A stretch of DNA of 10,000 bases from Thiobacillus sp. (GCA_020216925.1 JAIWOL010000001.1:1-10000), one strand, 5' to 3'. Positions 1-7,877 are shown, numbered from the stretch's first letter. A program made the numbers and translations. Notes: generated by a model not told the origin, from the sequence alone.

Positions 1-3000
1 CAACCCGACGGCAGTCTCGTCGTGCCCATCCGGGTCGTCGTCGCCAACGTCGGCAACGAGCCGCTCAACACCATTGCCGTATCTGATCCGCTCTCCGGCG
101 CAGTCGGGGGGGACTTTGGCAACTTCGTCGCGGGCGGGGCGGCGGCGTCGCTTGTCGCCGGGCAATACACGGTCGAGGCTGCGCCCGCGTTCTCTGGCGC
201 TTGTGCAGGTGGAACGCCGCAGCCCGGCTACACCGGCCACAGCGGCAATACCACGCTGGCCACGATTGCGAATCTGGCTACCGGTGCGGCGTGCATGATC
301 GATTTCAGCTTCCGCTTCCGTCCCGGTGCGGCGCTTACCTATACCAATCAGGCCAGCGCCAACGCCACAGGCGATTTCACCGGCAGCCCGGCCAGCGATC
401 TTTCGGACGACGGCGCGAACCCCGACCCCAATGCCAACGGTAACGCCGGCGACCCTGGGGAAAACGACCCCACGCCGATCCCTGTGCCGCGCATCGGCGT
501 CGCCAAATCGGCTGGCGCGGTGGTCAACCACGGCGACGGAACCTACAGCGTGCAGTTCACGCTGACGGTGACCAATGCCGGCCAGACACCATTGAACAAT
601 GTACAGCTCGCCGACACGCTGGCCGGTGCCTTGCCGGGCTTTGGCAATTACACCGCTAGTGCGATCCCGTCAGCCGGGCAGTACACCGTCGTGGGCGCTC
701 CCGCCATCGTGTCGCAGACCAACGGCGCATCGCTCACCCCGGTGGCCGCCGGGGTCTTTACCGGCAGCGGCGGAGGCAACGCGCTGCTGGTTGGCGCATC
801 GAGCAGCCTGCCAAATGTTGGCGCGTCGGCGTCGAGCGCGCAGGTACGGTTCACCGTGCGCTTCTTTCCCACCACGCCGGGGCCGTTCGAGAACAGGGCT
901 GTGTCGACGGGCGCGCCGCCGGGAGGCGGCACGGTGGCCGACGACAGCGTCGACGGCGCGATTCCTGACGCCAACGGCAATGGCACGCCCAACGATGACA
1001 CCTCACCCACCGTCGTCAACCTGGCCGCGCAGTCCATCGGCATAGCCAAGTCAGTCGCGGGTGTGGTGCAGACGGGAACGAAGCGGTTTGCCATTCCCTA
1101 CACGCTCGTCGTTCGCAATCTCAGCGCAACGACGACAGCAACCAACGTGCAGATCGACGACGATTTGGTCGCGGCTTTCCCCGCAGCGGCCAGCCGCAGC
1201 ATTGTGTCGGCTCCGGCGGTGTCCGCGTGCACCGGCACGGTACTCAACCCCAACCCGGCCTTTGACGGGGTGGCCACGACGAGCCTGCTGGCTGGAAACC
1301 AGAATCTTCAGGCCGGCGAACAGTGCACGGTGCGCTTCACGGTCGAGATCGATTTCGGCAGCAATCCGCTGCCCGCCGCCGTGCAGAACAATCAGGCCAG
1401 CGCGACCACGGCGCAAACCCCGGGCGGCACTATCATCACATCCGATCTTTCGGATAACGGCGCCAATCCCGACAGCAACGGCAATGGCAATGGCAACGAA
1501 GCGGGAGAAAACGACCCCACCCCGGTCAATTTCGGCGCAGGCGGACTCGCTTCCGTATCGGGCAAGGTGTATCTCGACGCCAATCACGACCGCGTAGACA
1601 ATGACGGAGCCCCAAACCCCGCGAACGTGCAGGGCTTCATCGTCGAAATCCTGAACAGTACCGGCACGGTGGTCGGCAGCGCCACGACCGATGCCGCTGG
1701 TCAGTACGTCGTGCATGGCCTGTTCCCGTCCACCCCCGGCGATGCGGCCACGCGCTACAGTCTGCGCTTCCGCGATCCGGTCAACGGCGCGATATGGGGA
1801 CTGCCGCAGTCCGGTGACCCCAATCCTGCGCGCAACGGCACGATCTCGAATGGCGTCATTGTCGGACTGGAGCTGGCAGCGGGCGTCACCACCCTGGAAC
1901 AGAACCTGCCGCTCGATCCTTCCGGCGTGGTATACGACTCGGTCACGCGCGCGCCTGTCGCGGGCGCGCAGGTCACGCTGCTCAATGGCGGCGTGCCGGT
2001 AGCGGGAACCTGTCTGGTTGGCGGCGTAAACGCGCAGACGACCGGTCCGTCCGGTATGTACCAGTTTCTGCTGCTCAATCCCGCGCCGGGAGGCTGTCCG
2101 GGAAGCGGCACCTACACGCTGGCAGTGGTGCAGCCTGGTGGCTATCTGCCGCCGAATTCCACGATCATTCCGCCCGCCGCGGGGGCCTACACGCCGACCA
2201 CGGGCGGCACCGATGCCATCCAGCCCCAGCCTGGCGCGCCGGTTGGCGCGGCGTCGACGCTCTATTACACCAGCTTCGTGCTGACGCTGAGCGGCAACGC
2301 CGCCACCAGTTCGAGCAATGTGGTCAACAACCATATTCCGCTCGACCCGGTGCTGGGCGGCGCGATCGCGCTGACCAAGACGACGCCGCTGGTGAACGTC
2401 AGCGTTGGCCAACTGGTGCCATACACCATCACCGCGCGCAACACGCTGTCGGCTGCACTGTCGAACATCGACCTGCGCGACACCCTGCCGCCGGGTTTCA
2501 AGTACAAACCGGGCAGCGCCACGCTGGACGGCGTGGCGCTCGAACCGACGGTGAATGGCCGCGTGCTGGTGTGGCCGAACCTCACGTTTGCCGCCAACGC
2601 CAGCCGCACGCTCAAGCTGTTGCTGGTCGTCGGCGCCGGCGTGCAGCCGGGTGAGTATGTCAACAGCGCGCACGCCACCAACAACCTGGTGCCGCCGCCC
2701 AATTCGAACGCGGTATCAAACGTCGCGACCGCCACAGTGCGGGTGGTTCCGGACCCCACCTTCGACTGTTCAGACCTGATCGGCAAGGTGTTCGACGATA
2801 AAAACGCCAACGGCTATCAGGACGCGGGCGAACCCGGCATCGCCAACGTCCGGCTGGCGACCGCGCGCGGCTGGCTTGTCACGACCGACGCCGAGGGTCG
2901 CTTCCACGTCGCCTGTGCGGCGATTCCCGACGCCGATCGCGGCAGCAATTTCGTCATGAAGCTGGACGAGCGCACACTGCCGACCGGCTACCGCGTCACT

Positions 3001-3363
3001 ACCGAAAACCCGCGCGACGTGCGGCTGACGCGCGGCAAGCTGAGCAAGCTCAATTTCGGCGCAACCCTGCACAAAGTGGTACGGGTGGACATGGGCGATG
3101 CCGCGTTCGAATCTGGCAAGACCGCGCTCAAACCAGATTGGGCGAAGCAGCTCGCTGCCCTGCCGGGCAAATTGAAAGCGCGACCGAGCGTGCTGCGGCT
3201 GGCCTACAAGGTGGGTGCCGATGGCGAGGCCCTGGCGCGCGAGCGGCTTGACGCGCTGAACAGGCAGATCAAGACCGACTGGAAACGACAGGCCTGCTGC
3301 CCCGCGCTGCTGATCGAAGAAGAGCTTTTCCTGCCCGTCTACAGTGGCAAGGAGGGCAAATGA
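1..3363 (+). CDS. Large exported DUF11 / SdrD-B repeat protein with C-terminal OmpA-like segment (5' end outside window)
   Basis: The frame is open from the first base; the GTG at 22 lies inside a DUF11 repeat and is not the start, so the N-terminus and any signal peptide lie upstream. The visible 1120 residues are a mosaic: three DUF11-like beta-sandwich repeats (about 1-480, 490-1035, 1036-1440), two ending in an Asp/Asn/Gly linker and the next unit opening IGVAKS or IGIAKS; an SdrD-B-like module (GKVYLDANHDR at 1561); a Cna-B/carboxypeptidase-regulatory-like fold (about 1921-2340); a classic DUF11 unit with DTLPPGFKYKPGSA (about 2365-2750); a second SdrD-B module (GKVFDDKNANGYQDAGEPG at 2782); and a C-terminal stretch (about 3085-3290) resembling a degenerate OmpA-like domain. 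These families are usual in secreted or surface fibrous proteins. Paired cysteines in repeats 1 and 3 could form disulfides outside the cytoplasm. No barrel, sortase signal or membrane segment is visible. It overlaps the next gene by four bases. A role as adhesin or surface-layer-like protein is inference. Confidence 0.9.
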   Translation, partial: QPDGSLVVPIRVVVANVGNEPLNTIAVSDPLSGAVGGDFGNFVAGGAAASLVAGQYTVEAAPAFSGACAGGTPQPGYTGHSGNTTLATIANLATGAACMIDFSFRFRPGAALTYTNQASANATGDFTGSPASDLSDDGANPDPNANGNAGDPGENDPTPIPVPRIGVAKSAGAVVNHGDGTYSVQFTLTVTNAGQTPLNNVQLADTLAGALPGFGNYTASAIPSAGQYTVVGAPAIVSQTNGASLTPVAAGVFTGSGGGNALLVGASSSLPNVGASASSAQVRFTVRFFPTTPGPFENRAVSTGAPPGGGTVADDSVDGAIPDANGNGTPNDDTSPTVVNLAAQSIGIAKSVAGVVQTGTKRFAIPYTLVVRNLSATTTATNVQIDDDLVAAFPAAASRSIVSAPAVSACTGTVLNPNPAFDGVATTSLLAGNQNLQAGEQCTVRFTVEIDFGSNPLPAAVQNNQASATTAQTPGGTIITSDLSDNGANPDSNGNGNGNEAGENDPTPVNFGAGGLASVSGKVYLDANHDRVDNDGAPNPANVQGFIVEILNSTGTVVGSATTDAAGQYVVHGLFPSTPGDAATRYSLRFRDPVNGAIWGLPQSGDPNPARNGTISNGVIVGLELAAGVTTLEQNLPLDPSGVVYDSVTRAPVAGAQVTLLNGGVPVAGTCLVGGVNAQTTGPSGMYQFLLLNPAPGGCPGSGTYTLAVVQPGGYLPPNSTIIPPAAGAYTPTTGGTDAIQPQPGAPVGAASTLYYTSFVLTLSGNAATSSSNVVNNHIPLDPVLGGAIALTKTTPLVNVSVGQLVPYTITARNTLSAALSNIDLRDTLPPGFKYKPGSATLDGVALEPTVNGRVLVWPNLTFAANASRTLKLLLVVGAGVQPGEYVNSAHATNNLVPPPNSNAVSNVATATVRVVPDPTFDCSDLIGKVFDDKNANGYQDAGEPGIANVRLATARGWLVTTDAEGRFHVACAAIPDADRGSNFVMKLDERTLPTGYRVTTENPRDVRLTRGKLSKLNFGATLHKVVRVDMGDAAFESGKTALKPDWAKQLAALPGKLKARPSVLRLAYKVGADGEALARERLDALNRQIKTDWKRQACCPALLIEEELFLPVYSGKEGK
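397..477 (+). repeat. Asp/Asn/Gly-rich interdomain linker, copy 1
   Basis: These 27 codons begin DLSDDGANPD and end GENDPTP, and separate the first and second DUF11-like repeats. The copy at 1444-1524 has the same length and matches at 20 of 27 residues; the first 20 bases of the two differ at only two positions. Spaced Asp/Asn with Gly resembles calcium-binding loops of secreted repeat proteins, but calcium binding is inferred. Confidence 0.7.
940..1011 (+). repeat. Asp/Asn/Gly-rich interdomain linker, copy 2 (diverged)
   Basis: This 24-codon version of the same linker begins DDSVDGAIPDANGNG and ends TSPT. It joins the second and third DUF11-like repeats and is followed at 1036 by IGIAKS, matching IGVAKS after copy 1. 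It is more diverged and three codons shorter than the other two copies. Confidence 0.6.
1444..1524 (+). repeat. Asp/Asn/Gly-rich interdomain linker, copy 3
   Basis: These 27 codons begin DLSDNGANPD, contain an NGNGNGN run, and end GENDPTP. They close the third DUF11-like repeat and lead into the first SdrD-B-like module. The copy pairs with 397-477 at both protein and DNA level, which suggests duplication of a repeat-plus-linker unit within the gene. Confidence 0.7.
3349..3356 (+). promoter_or_regulatory. Strong Shine-Dalgarno for the OmpA-barrel gene, inside the end of the upstream gene
   Basis: AAGGAGGG lies in the last codons of the upstream gene. It is 4 bases from the ATG at 3360 and 7 bases from the next ATG at 3363. 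The second spacing is closer to the usual optimum, so the ATG at 3363 may be the main start; the choice changes the protein by one methionine. The position within the preceding gene fits translational coupling. Confidence 0.75.
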
Positions 3364-6300
3364 TGAAAACCCTGCCCATGAAACAGACCCTGCTGGCAAG
3401 CCTGCTGGCCGTTGCCTACGCCGGCCCTGCCATGGCGGCCGAATCCTGTGTGTCGAAATCCGGCTGTACCCAGCCCGAGCAGCCAGGCAAGACCTGGCAG
3501 AACAGCCTCGCCTTTACCCGTGACGCTGGCAAGACCCCACCCAGCGTGGAATACCGGCGGCCGGACGAAGTCGTGGTGGTGAGCGCGCCGGCCGCCGCGC
3601 CGGTCACCCGCCAGATTCCGGTGCTGGCCAGCCGGCCGGACGATGCATCCACCACGCTGCCACAGTTTGCTTCCGGTCGTGACCTGTTGAGCGACCGCGA
3701 ACGCGCGGAACTTGGCTCGCTGGCGCAGCGTCTCGCTGGCAAGCCTGGCCTTCGGATGCGCATCACCGGTCATGCCGATATCCAGCGCATGACGCCGGAG
3801 GCGCGTGCGCGCTACCGCGACAATCAGGGGTTGTCGGTGGCGCGCGCCGAGCAAGTGGCTGCGTACCTTAAAGCATTGCCCGGCATGGCGGCCGTGCCGA
3901 TAGAAACCCTGGGCCGCGGCGATACGCAGCCCGTCAAGACCTGTGACCCGAAGCGCGCGTATGCTGGCAATCAGGCCGACATGGACGCGTACAAGGCCTG
4001 TCTCGCACCCAATCGGCGGGTCGAAATCGAAATCTGGAGCGACCAGCAGGTCGACGTAAAAACCGAAACCGTGGCCGCCACCGTCCCGCTAAAAACCGCG
4101 CTCGCACCCTGCAAGGACGAGCTCGGCGGCGACGCCGGTCTGCCGTTCCGCATTTCCATCGACGGCGAGCCGCTGGCGACCGACGACGTGCCCAACACCG
4201 CCGACACCACACGCTGCGTTGATGTCGCGCTGGAAAAAGCCGACATCCAGGTGCGTTTCGACGGCTTTGAAACCACGCCGGTGCTCAATCTGACAGCCAG
4301 TCCCGATGGCGCCGTGCGCGGCCAAACCGTGCGTTTCATGCCGTACAGCAACTACGCCGCTTACATCCAGAAGGCCGAGGTGCGCATATTCGCGGTCGGC
4401 GAATCGACGCAAAAAACGCCGCTGGCGGTGATCGCGCTCGACCCAAGCGCCGACTCGGCGGCCGAATGGACGGCGCCGAAAGAGCGCGACGCGGTGCAAT
4501 ACCTGTTGCGGGTCTATGACGCACAAGGCCGCTTTGACGAGACCTGGCCAAAAAAACTCGATCTGCTCGATGCTGGCCGTCCGTCCGCAGATGCTGATAT
4601 ACCGGTGCGGGAAGACCGGATCGGCTACGGCGAAAACCACCGCAGCCTGAAAAACATTCCGGTTTCCGGCGGCGCGGTCACCGTCAACGGCGAAAAGCTC
4701 GCGCCGGGCAGCCGCGTGACCGTACTCGGTCGTGGCGTGCCGGTGGATGCCCACGGCAAATTCGCAGTGCGGCAGATTCTGCCGGCTGGCCGCCATGTAG
4801 TCGATATCGTTACTGAAAATGCCGGCCAGCGCGCAGAGTTCAGACGTCATCTCACCATTCCGCACAACGACTGGTTTTATGTCGCGCTGGCGGATCTGAC
4901 CGTCGGCCAGAACAACGTCAAGGGGCCGGCCAAACCCGTCACCGGGGACGGCGGCAAACGTTACGACGAAAAAGTCTACGTCGATGGCCGCCTGGCGTTC
5001 TATCTCAAGGGCAAGATCAAGGGCGAAACCCTGCTCACAGCCAGCGCGGACACGCGCGAGCAACCCATTGCCGACCTGTTCTCCAACTTCAACAGCAAGG
5101 ATCCGCGCTACCTGTTGCGGCGGCTCGATCCCAACGCCTACTATCCGGTGTACGGCGACGATTCGACGCTGGTGGAAGACGCGCCGACGCAGGGCAAGTT
5201 CTACGTGAAATTGCAGCGCGGCGATTCGCACGTGCTCTGGGGCAGCTTCCAGACCCGGCTGACCGGAACCGATCTGGTGAATTACAGCCGTGGGCTGTAC
5301 GGCGCGCAGGCGCGTTACCTGAGCCCCACAGCCAATGTCTTCGGCGAGAAACACACCGAGGCCGAGCTTTTCGCAGCCGACCCTGGCACGCTGGCGTCGG
5401 TCGAGGAATTTCGCGGCACCGGCGGTTCGCTGTATTACCTGCGGCATCAGGATATCCTCGCCGGTTCGGAACGCCTGCGTGTCGAAATCCGCGACAAGGA
5501 TTCCGGCATCGTGCTGAAATCGATCCCGCTGATTCACGGTCAGGATTACGAGATCAACAGCATCCAGGGGCGGGTGGTGCTGCGAGCGCCGCTGGCGGCC
5601 ACAGCCGACGCCGGATCGCTGGTGCTGTCGGGAGCGCTGTCGGGGCATCCGGTCTATCTGGTTGCTGGATATGAATTCACCCCCGGTGTGTCAGCGGCGG
5701 ACAATCTCACTCTTGGCGGCCGCGCCAGCCACTGGTTCGGCGACCACGTGAAACTCGGCGTCACCGGCTACAGGCAGGATGGCACCGGCACCGAACAGAA
5801 ACTGCTGGGCAGCGACCTCACCCTGCGCTACAAGCCGGGCACCTACCTCAAACTGGAAACCGCGCAATCCGACGGCCCCGGCAACGGCGCGCTCAGTTCG
5901 CAAAACGGCGGCTTCGATTTTGGCGCCGTGGCGCAGACAGCCACAGCCGGCATCGAGGCGCAGGCGCATCGCGTCGATGCGGCGGTCGATCTCATGGAAA
6001 TGGGCGCGTCGCGGCCTGGCAGCGTCAACGCCTATTGGCTGCGTCGAGACGACGGCTATTCCGCGCCAGGCCAGATCACCAGCGAAGGCATCGACCAGGT
6101 GGGTGCGCAGGTCAGGCTCAAGGTTTCTGACGAGCTCGGCCTGCTCGCCCGGGCCGATCGCAAGAATGGCAGCAAGTCCGGGCAAACCCGCTCTGCCGAA
6201 GTCGACGTCGATTACGCACTGACGCCCAGCCTGACCGCCGCGCTGGGCGTGCGTTTCGATGACCGCGACAGCGCGCTGGCCGCAGGCGCCAGCGCCATCC

Positions 6301-7571
6301 TCGCCGAAACCGGCGCGCGCACCGATGCCGCCGCCAGACTCGCATACCATCCGCCTGCTGCCGCAGGCGAAACAGGCCCGTGGGAAATCTACGGCCTGGT
6401 ACAAGGCACGGTGTCGCGCGACAGCACGCGGCGCGACAATGACCGCATTGCCGTCGGCGGCCACTACCGGATCAACGATAGGGTGAAACTGACCGGCGAA
6501 GCCAGCGATGGTGACGGCGGCGTCGGCGGCAGGCTCGGCGCGGATATTCGTTTGAGTGACCGCAATAGCGTTTATCTCAACTACCTGCTCGACCCCGACC
6601 GCAGCGACAACGGCTATCGCGGCCGTGTCGGCAATCTCACTGCCGGGGTGAAGTCGCGCTACAGCGACAGCCTGTCGGTATACGCCGAGGAACGCTACCA
6701 GTCTGCGAACAACGGGCCGTCCGGGCTGATCCATGCGTTCGGCCTCGATCTTGCCGCCAACGACCGCTGGAGCTGGGGCGCGCGTTTCGAGAAGGGCATC
6801 ACCTCCGACCCCGCTACCGGCGACCTCGACCGTACAGCGATTTCGCTGTCGGCTGGTTACCAGTTCGAGAAAATCAAATATGCCGGCGTCGTCGAATACC
6901 GCACCGAGGACGGCAACGTCAGCGGCAAGCGCGACAGCTGGCTGATGAAAAACACGCTGGGCTACCAGACCACGCCAGACTGGCGCGTGCTGGGCAAACT
7001 CAATTTCGCCCTCAGCGACGGCAACGCCGGACGCGCGAGCGATGCCGACTTCACCGAAGTGGTACTCGGCTTGGGCTACCGCCCGGTGCTGAACGACAAG
7101 CTCAACGCGCTGTTCAAATACGCATATCTGGCCGACCTGCCGAGCCCCGGGCAACGCAGCGCGTCAGGCGGCAGCAGCCGCTACGAGCAGCGCAGTCACG
7201 TGCTGTCTGCGGACGGCATCTACGACCTGCTGCCCAAACTGTCGGTTGGCGGCAAACTTGGCTACCGCTTCGGCGAACTGCGCGACACCAGCCTCGCCGG
7301 CAGCAGTTGGTTCGACAGCCGCGCCTGGCTCGCCATCGCACGGCTCGACTGGCACGTGGTACACGAATGGGATGTGATCGGCGAACTGCGCTATCTCAAG
7401 GCAGACGAGGCGGGCGACGCCAGATCGGGCGCGCTGGTCGGCGTGTATCGGCACATCAATCAATACGTCAAAGTGGGCGTTGGCTACAACTTCACCGATT
7501 TCTCGGACGACCTGACCCAGCTCGATTACAAGAGCCATGGCTGGTTCGTCAACCTGCTCGGCAAGCTGTAG
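3360..7571 (+). CDS. OmpA-like domain protein with large C-terminal outer-membrane beta-barrel
   Basis: The 1403-residue protein starts with a signal peptide: Lys at 3 and 8, a hydrophobic core about 10-22, and a likely cut after AMA at 26. A Pro/Ala-rich linker leads to an OmpA-like peptidoglycan-binding domain (about 98-228) with GHAD at 137-140, N155, LSVARA at 158-163 including R162, and a probable disulfide pair C195/C214; the Asp and Arg that contact peptidoglycan in this family appear kept. Beta-rich regions follow, including an Ig-like module at about 431-505, then a conserved-looking segment with DPNAYYPVYGDDST (about 581-620), probably a plug or lead-in to the barrel. From about 775 to the end, alternating polar/hydrophobic strands with aromatic ends read as a long outer-membrane beta-barrel ending HGWFVNLLGKL; the last residue is Leu, not the usual Phe. 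It is translationally coupled to the DUF11 protein, so a role in anchoring or exporting that protein is inferred. Automated pipelines may call it OmpA/MotB or TonB-dependent receptor; no TonB box was recognised. Confidence 0.9.
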   Translation: MMKTLPMKQTLLASLLAVAYAGPAMAAESCVSKSGCTQPEQPGKTWQNSLAFTRDAGKTPPSVEYRRPDEVVVVSAPAAAPVTRQIPVLASRPDDASTTLPQFASGRDLLSDRERAELGSLAQRLAGKPGLRMRITGHADIQRMTPEARARYRDNQGLSVARAEQVAAYLKALPGMAAVPIETLGRGDTQPVKTCDPKRAYAGNQADMDAYKACLAPNRRVEIEIWSDQQVDVKTETVAATVPLKTALAPCKDELGGDAGLPFRISIDGEPLATDDVPNTADTTRCVDVALEKADIQVRFDGFETTPVLNLTASPDGAVRGQTVRFMPYSNYAAYIQKAEVRIFAVGESTQKTPLAVIALDPSADSAAEWTAPKERDAVQYLLRVYDAQGRFDETWPKKLDLLDAGRPSADADIPVREDRIGYGENHRSLKNIPVSGGAVTVNGEKLAPGSRVTVLGRGVPVDAHGKFAVRQILPAGRHVVDIVTENAGQRAEFRRHLTIPHNDWFYVALADLTVGQNNVKGPAKPVTGDGGKRYDEKVYVDGRLAFYLKGKIKGETLLTASADTREQPIADLFSNFNSKDPRYLLRRLDPNAYYPVYGDDSTLVEDAPTQGKFYVKLQRGDSHVLWGSFQTRLTGTDLVNYSRGLYGAQARYLSPTANVFGEKHTEAELFAADPGTLASVEEFRGTGGSLYYLRHQDILAGSERLRVEIRDKDSGIVLKSIPLIHGQDYEINSIQGRVVLRAPLAATADAGSLVLSGALSGHPVYLVAGYEFTPGVSAADNLTLGGRASHWFGDHVKLGVTGYRQDGTGTEQKLLGSDLTLRYKPGTYLKLETAQSDGPGNGALSSQNGGFDFGAVAQTATAGIEAQAHRVDAAVDLMEMGASRPGSVNAYWLRRDDGYSAPGQITSEGIDQVGAQVRLKVSDELGLLARADRKNGSKSGQTRSAEVDVDYALTPSLTAALGVRFDDRDSALAAGASAILAETGARTDAAARLAYHPPAAAGETGPWEIYGLVQGTVSRDSTRRDNDRIAVGGHYRINDRVKLTGEASDGDGGVGGRLGADIRLSDRNSVYLNYLLDPDRSDNGYRGRVGNLTAGVKSRYSDSLSVYAEERYQSANNGPSGLIHAFGLDLAANDRWSWGARFEKGITSDPATGDLDRTAISLSAGYQFEKIKYAGVVEYRTEDGNVSGKRDSWLMKNTLGYQTTPDWRVLGKLNFALSDGNAGRASDADFTEVVLGLGYRPVLNDKLNALFKYAYLADLPSPGQRSASGGSSRYEQRSHVLSADGIYDLLPKLSVGGKLGYRFGELRDTSLAGSSWFDSRAWLAIARLDWHVVHEWDVIGELRYLKADEAGDARSGALVGVYRHINQYVKVGVGYNFTDFSDDLTQLDYKSHGWFVNLLGKL

Positions 7572-7587
7572 CGTCGACACGGCACGG

Positions 7588-7805
7588 TTAACCTCCGCTG
7601 TCGCTGCGCGCCACAAATCCCGCCAGCTCCAGGCCGCCGAGCGTCATGGCCGAGGTGTCGGATTCGGGCGCTGGCGCCGGGAGCACCTGGCCCGCTTTGC
7701 CCGGTTCGCCACTATCGGGGGGCGCCTGATAAACGCCGGGGAAATCTCACCCAGATCGTAAACAGCAGGCGTGACAGGTCGGCGTGCGGGCGTGCCGCGA
7801 AGCAT
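7588..7805 (-). pseudogene. Possible remnant of a small gene, frameshifted, downstream of pilU
   Basis: On the - strand, 7746 down to 7588 is 52 sense codons then TAA. The translation opens DFPGVYQAPPDSGEPG and ends LGGLELAGFVARSDSGG; 39 of 52 codons end in G or C and the composition (Ala, Pro, Gly, Ser, with acidic residues) looks like real protein rather than the Arg-rich shadows nearby. There is no good start: a TGA sits just upstream at 7747-7749 and the only ATG is deep inside. A different frame starting with ATG at 7805 reads MLRGTPARRPVTPAVYDLGE and turns Arg-rich after about 24 codons, so a single frameshift near 7745-7750 would join the two into a protein of about 70 residues. I do not recognise it. 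It could equally be chance in GC-rich DNA. Confidence 0.25.
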
Positions 7806-7820
7806 GAGCCGTTTGGCTCA
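7805..7820. terminator. Perfect 6-bp inverted repeat, weak terminator candidate
   Basis: TGAGCC and GGCTCA flank a four-base loop (GTTT on the + strand). It lies between convergent genes, where bidirectional termination is expected, but no T-run follows on either strand. It could be a transcript-end stabiliser or a Rho-assisted site. Confidence 0.3.
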
Positions 7821-7843
7821 CCCGAAGGCTGGACAGGCGGGAT

Positions 7844-7856
7844 GCGGCGTCGCCGC
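7844..7856. repeat. Short GC-only inverted repeat
   Basis: GCGGC and GCCGC flank a three-base loop (GTC on the + strand). It is the middle of three hairpins that follow pilU in its direction of transcription. Such short GC palindromes arise easily by chance here, so it counts mainly through its position. Confidence 0.25.
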
Positions 7857-7857
7857 G

Positions 7858-7877
7858 GGGCAGCCGGCTGGCCGCCC
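7858..7877 (-). terminator. 8-bp stem-loop just after pilU, T-less terminator candidate
   Basis: On the - strand GGGCGGCC and GGCTGCCC can pair across an AGCC loop: seven Watson-Crick pairs plus one G-U wobble. It begins 8 bases past the pilU stop. No U-run follows, so it is not a textbook intrinsic terminator; it may end the pilTU transcript with help or protect its 3' end. Confidence 0.4.

Noticed and set aside
22..24. GTG as the start of the DUF11 gene
   Set aside because: The frame is open to base 1 and the residues before the GTG continue the same beta-sandwich repeat, so the true start lies outside the window.
1051..2673. Open frame of 540 codons on the - strand opposite the DUF11 gene
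   Set aside because: It is very rich in Arg, His, Gln and Val with no domain sense, typical of an antisense shadow in GC-rich DNA; the + strand frame has clear domains throughout.
4089..5648. Open frame of 519 codons on the - strand inside the OmpA-barrel gene
   Set aside because: The composition is shadow-like and no family is recognisable; the + strand protein is continuous across it.
5691..7154. Open frame of 487 codons on the - strand inside the barrel region
   Set aside because: Its Ala/Val/Gly/Arg-rich string without motifs mirrors the strand periodicity of the barrel on the other strand.
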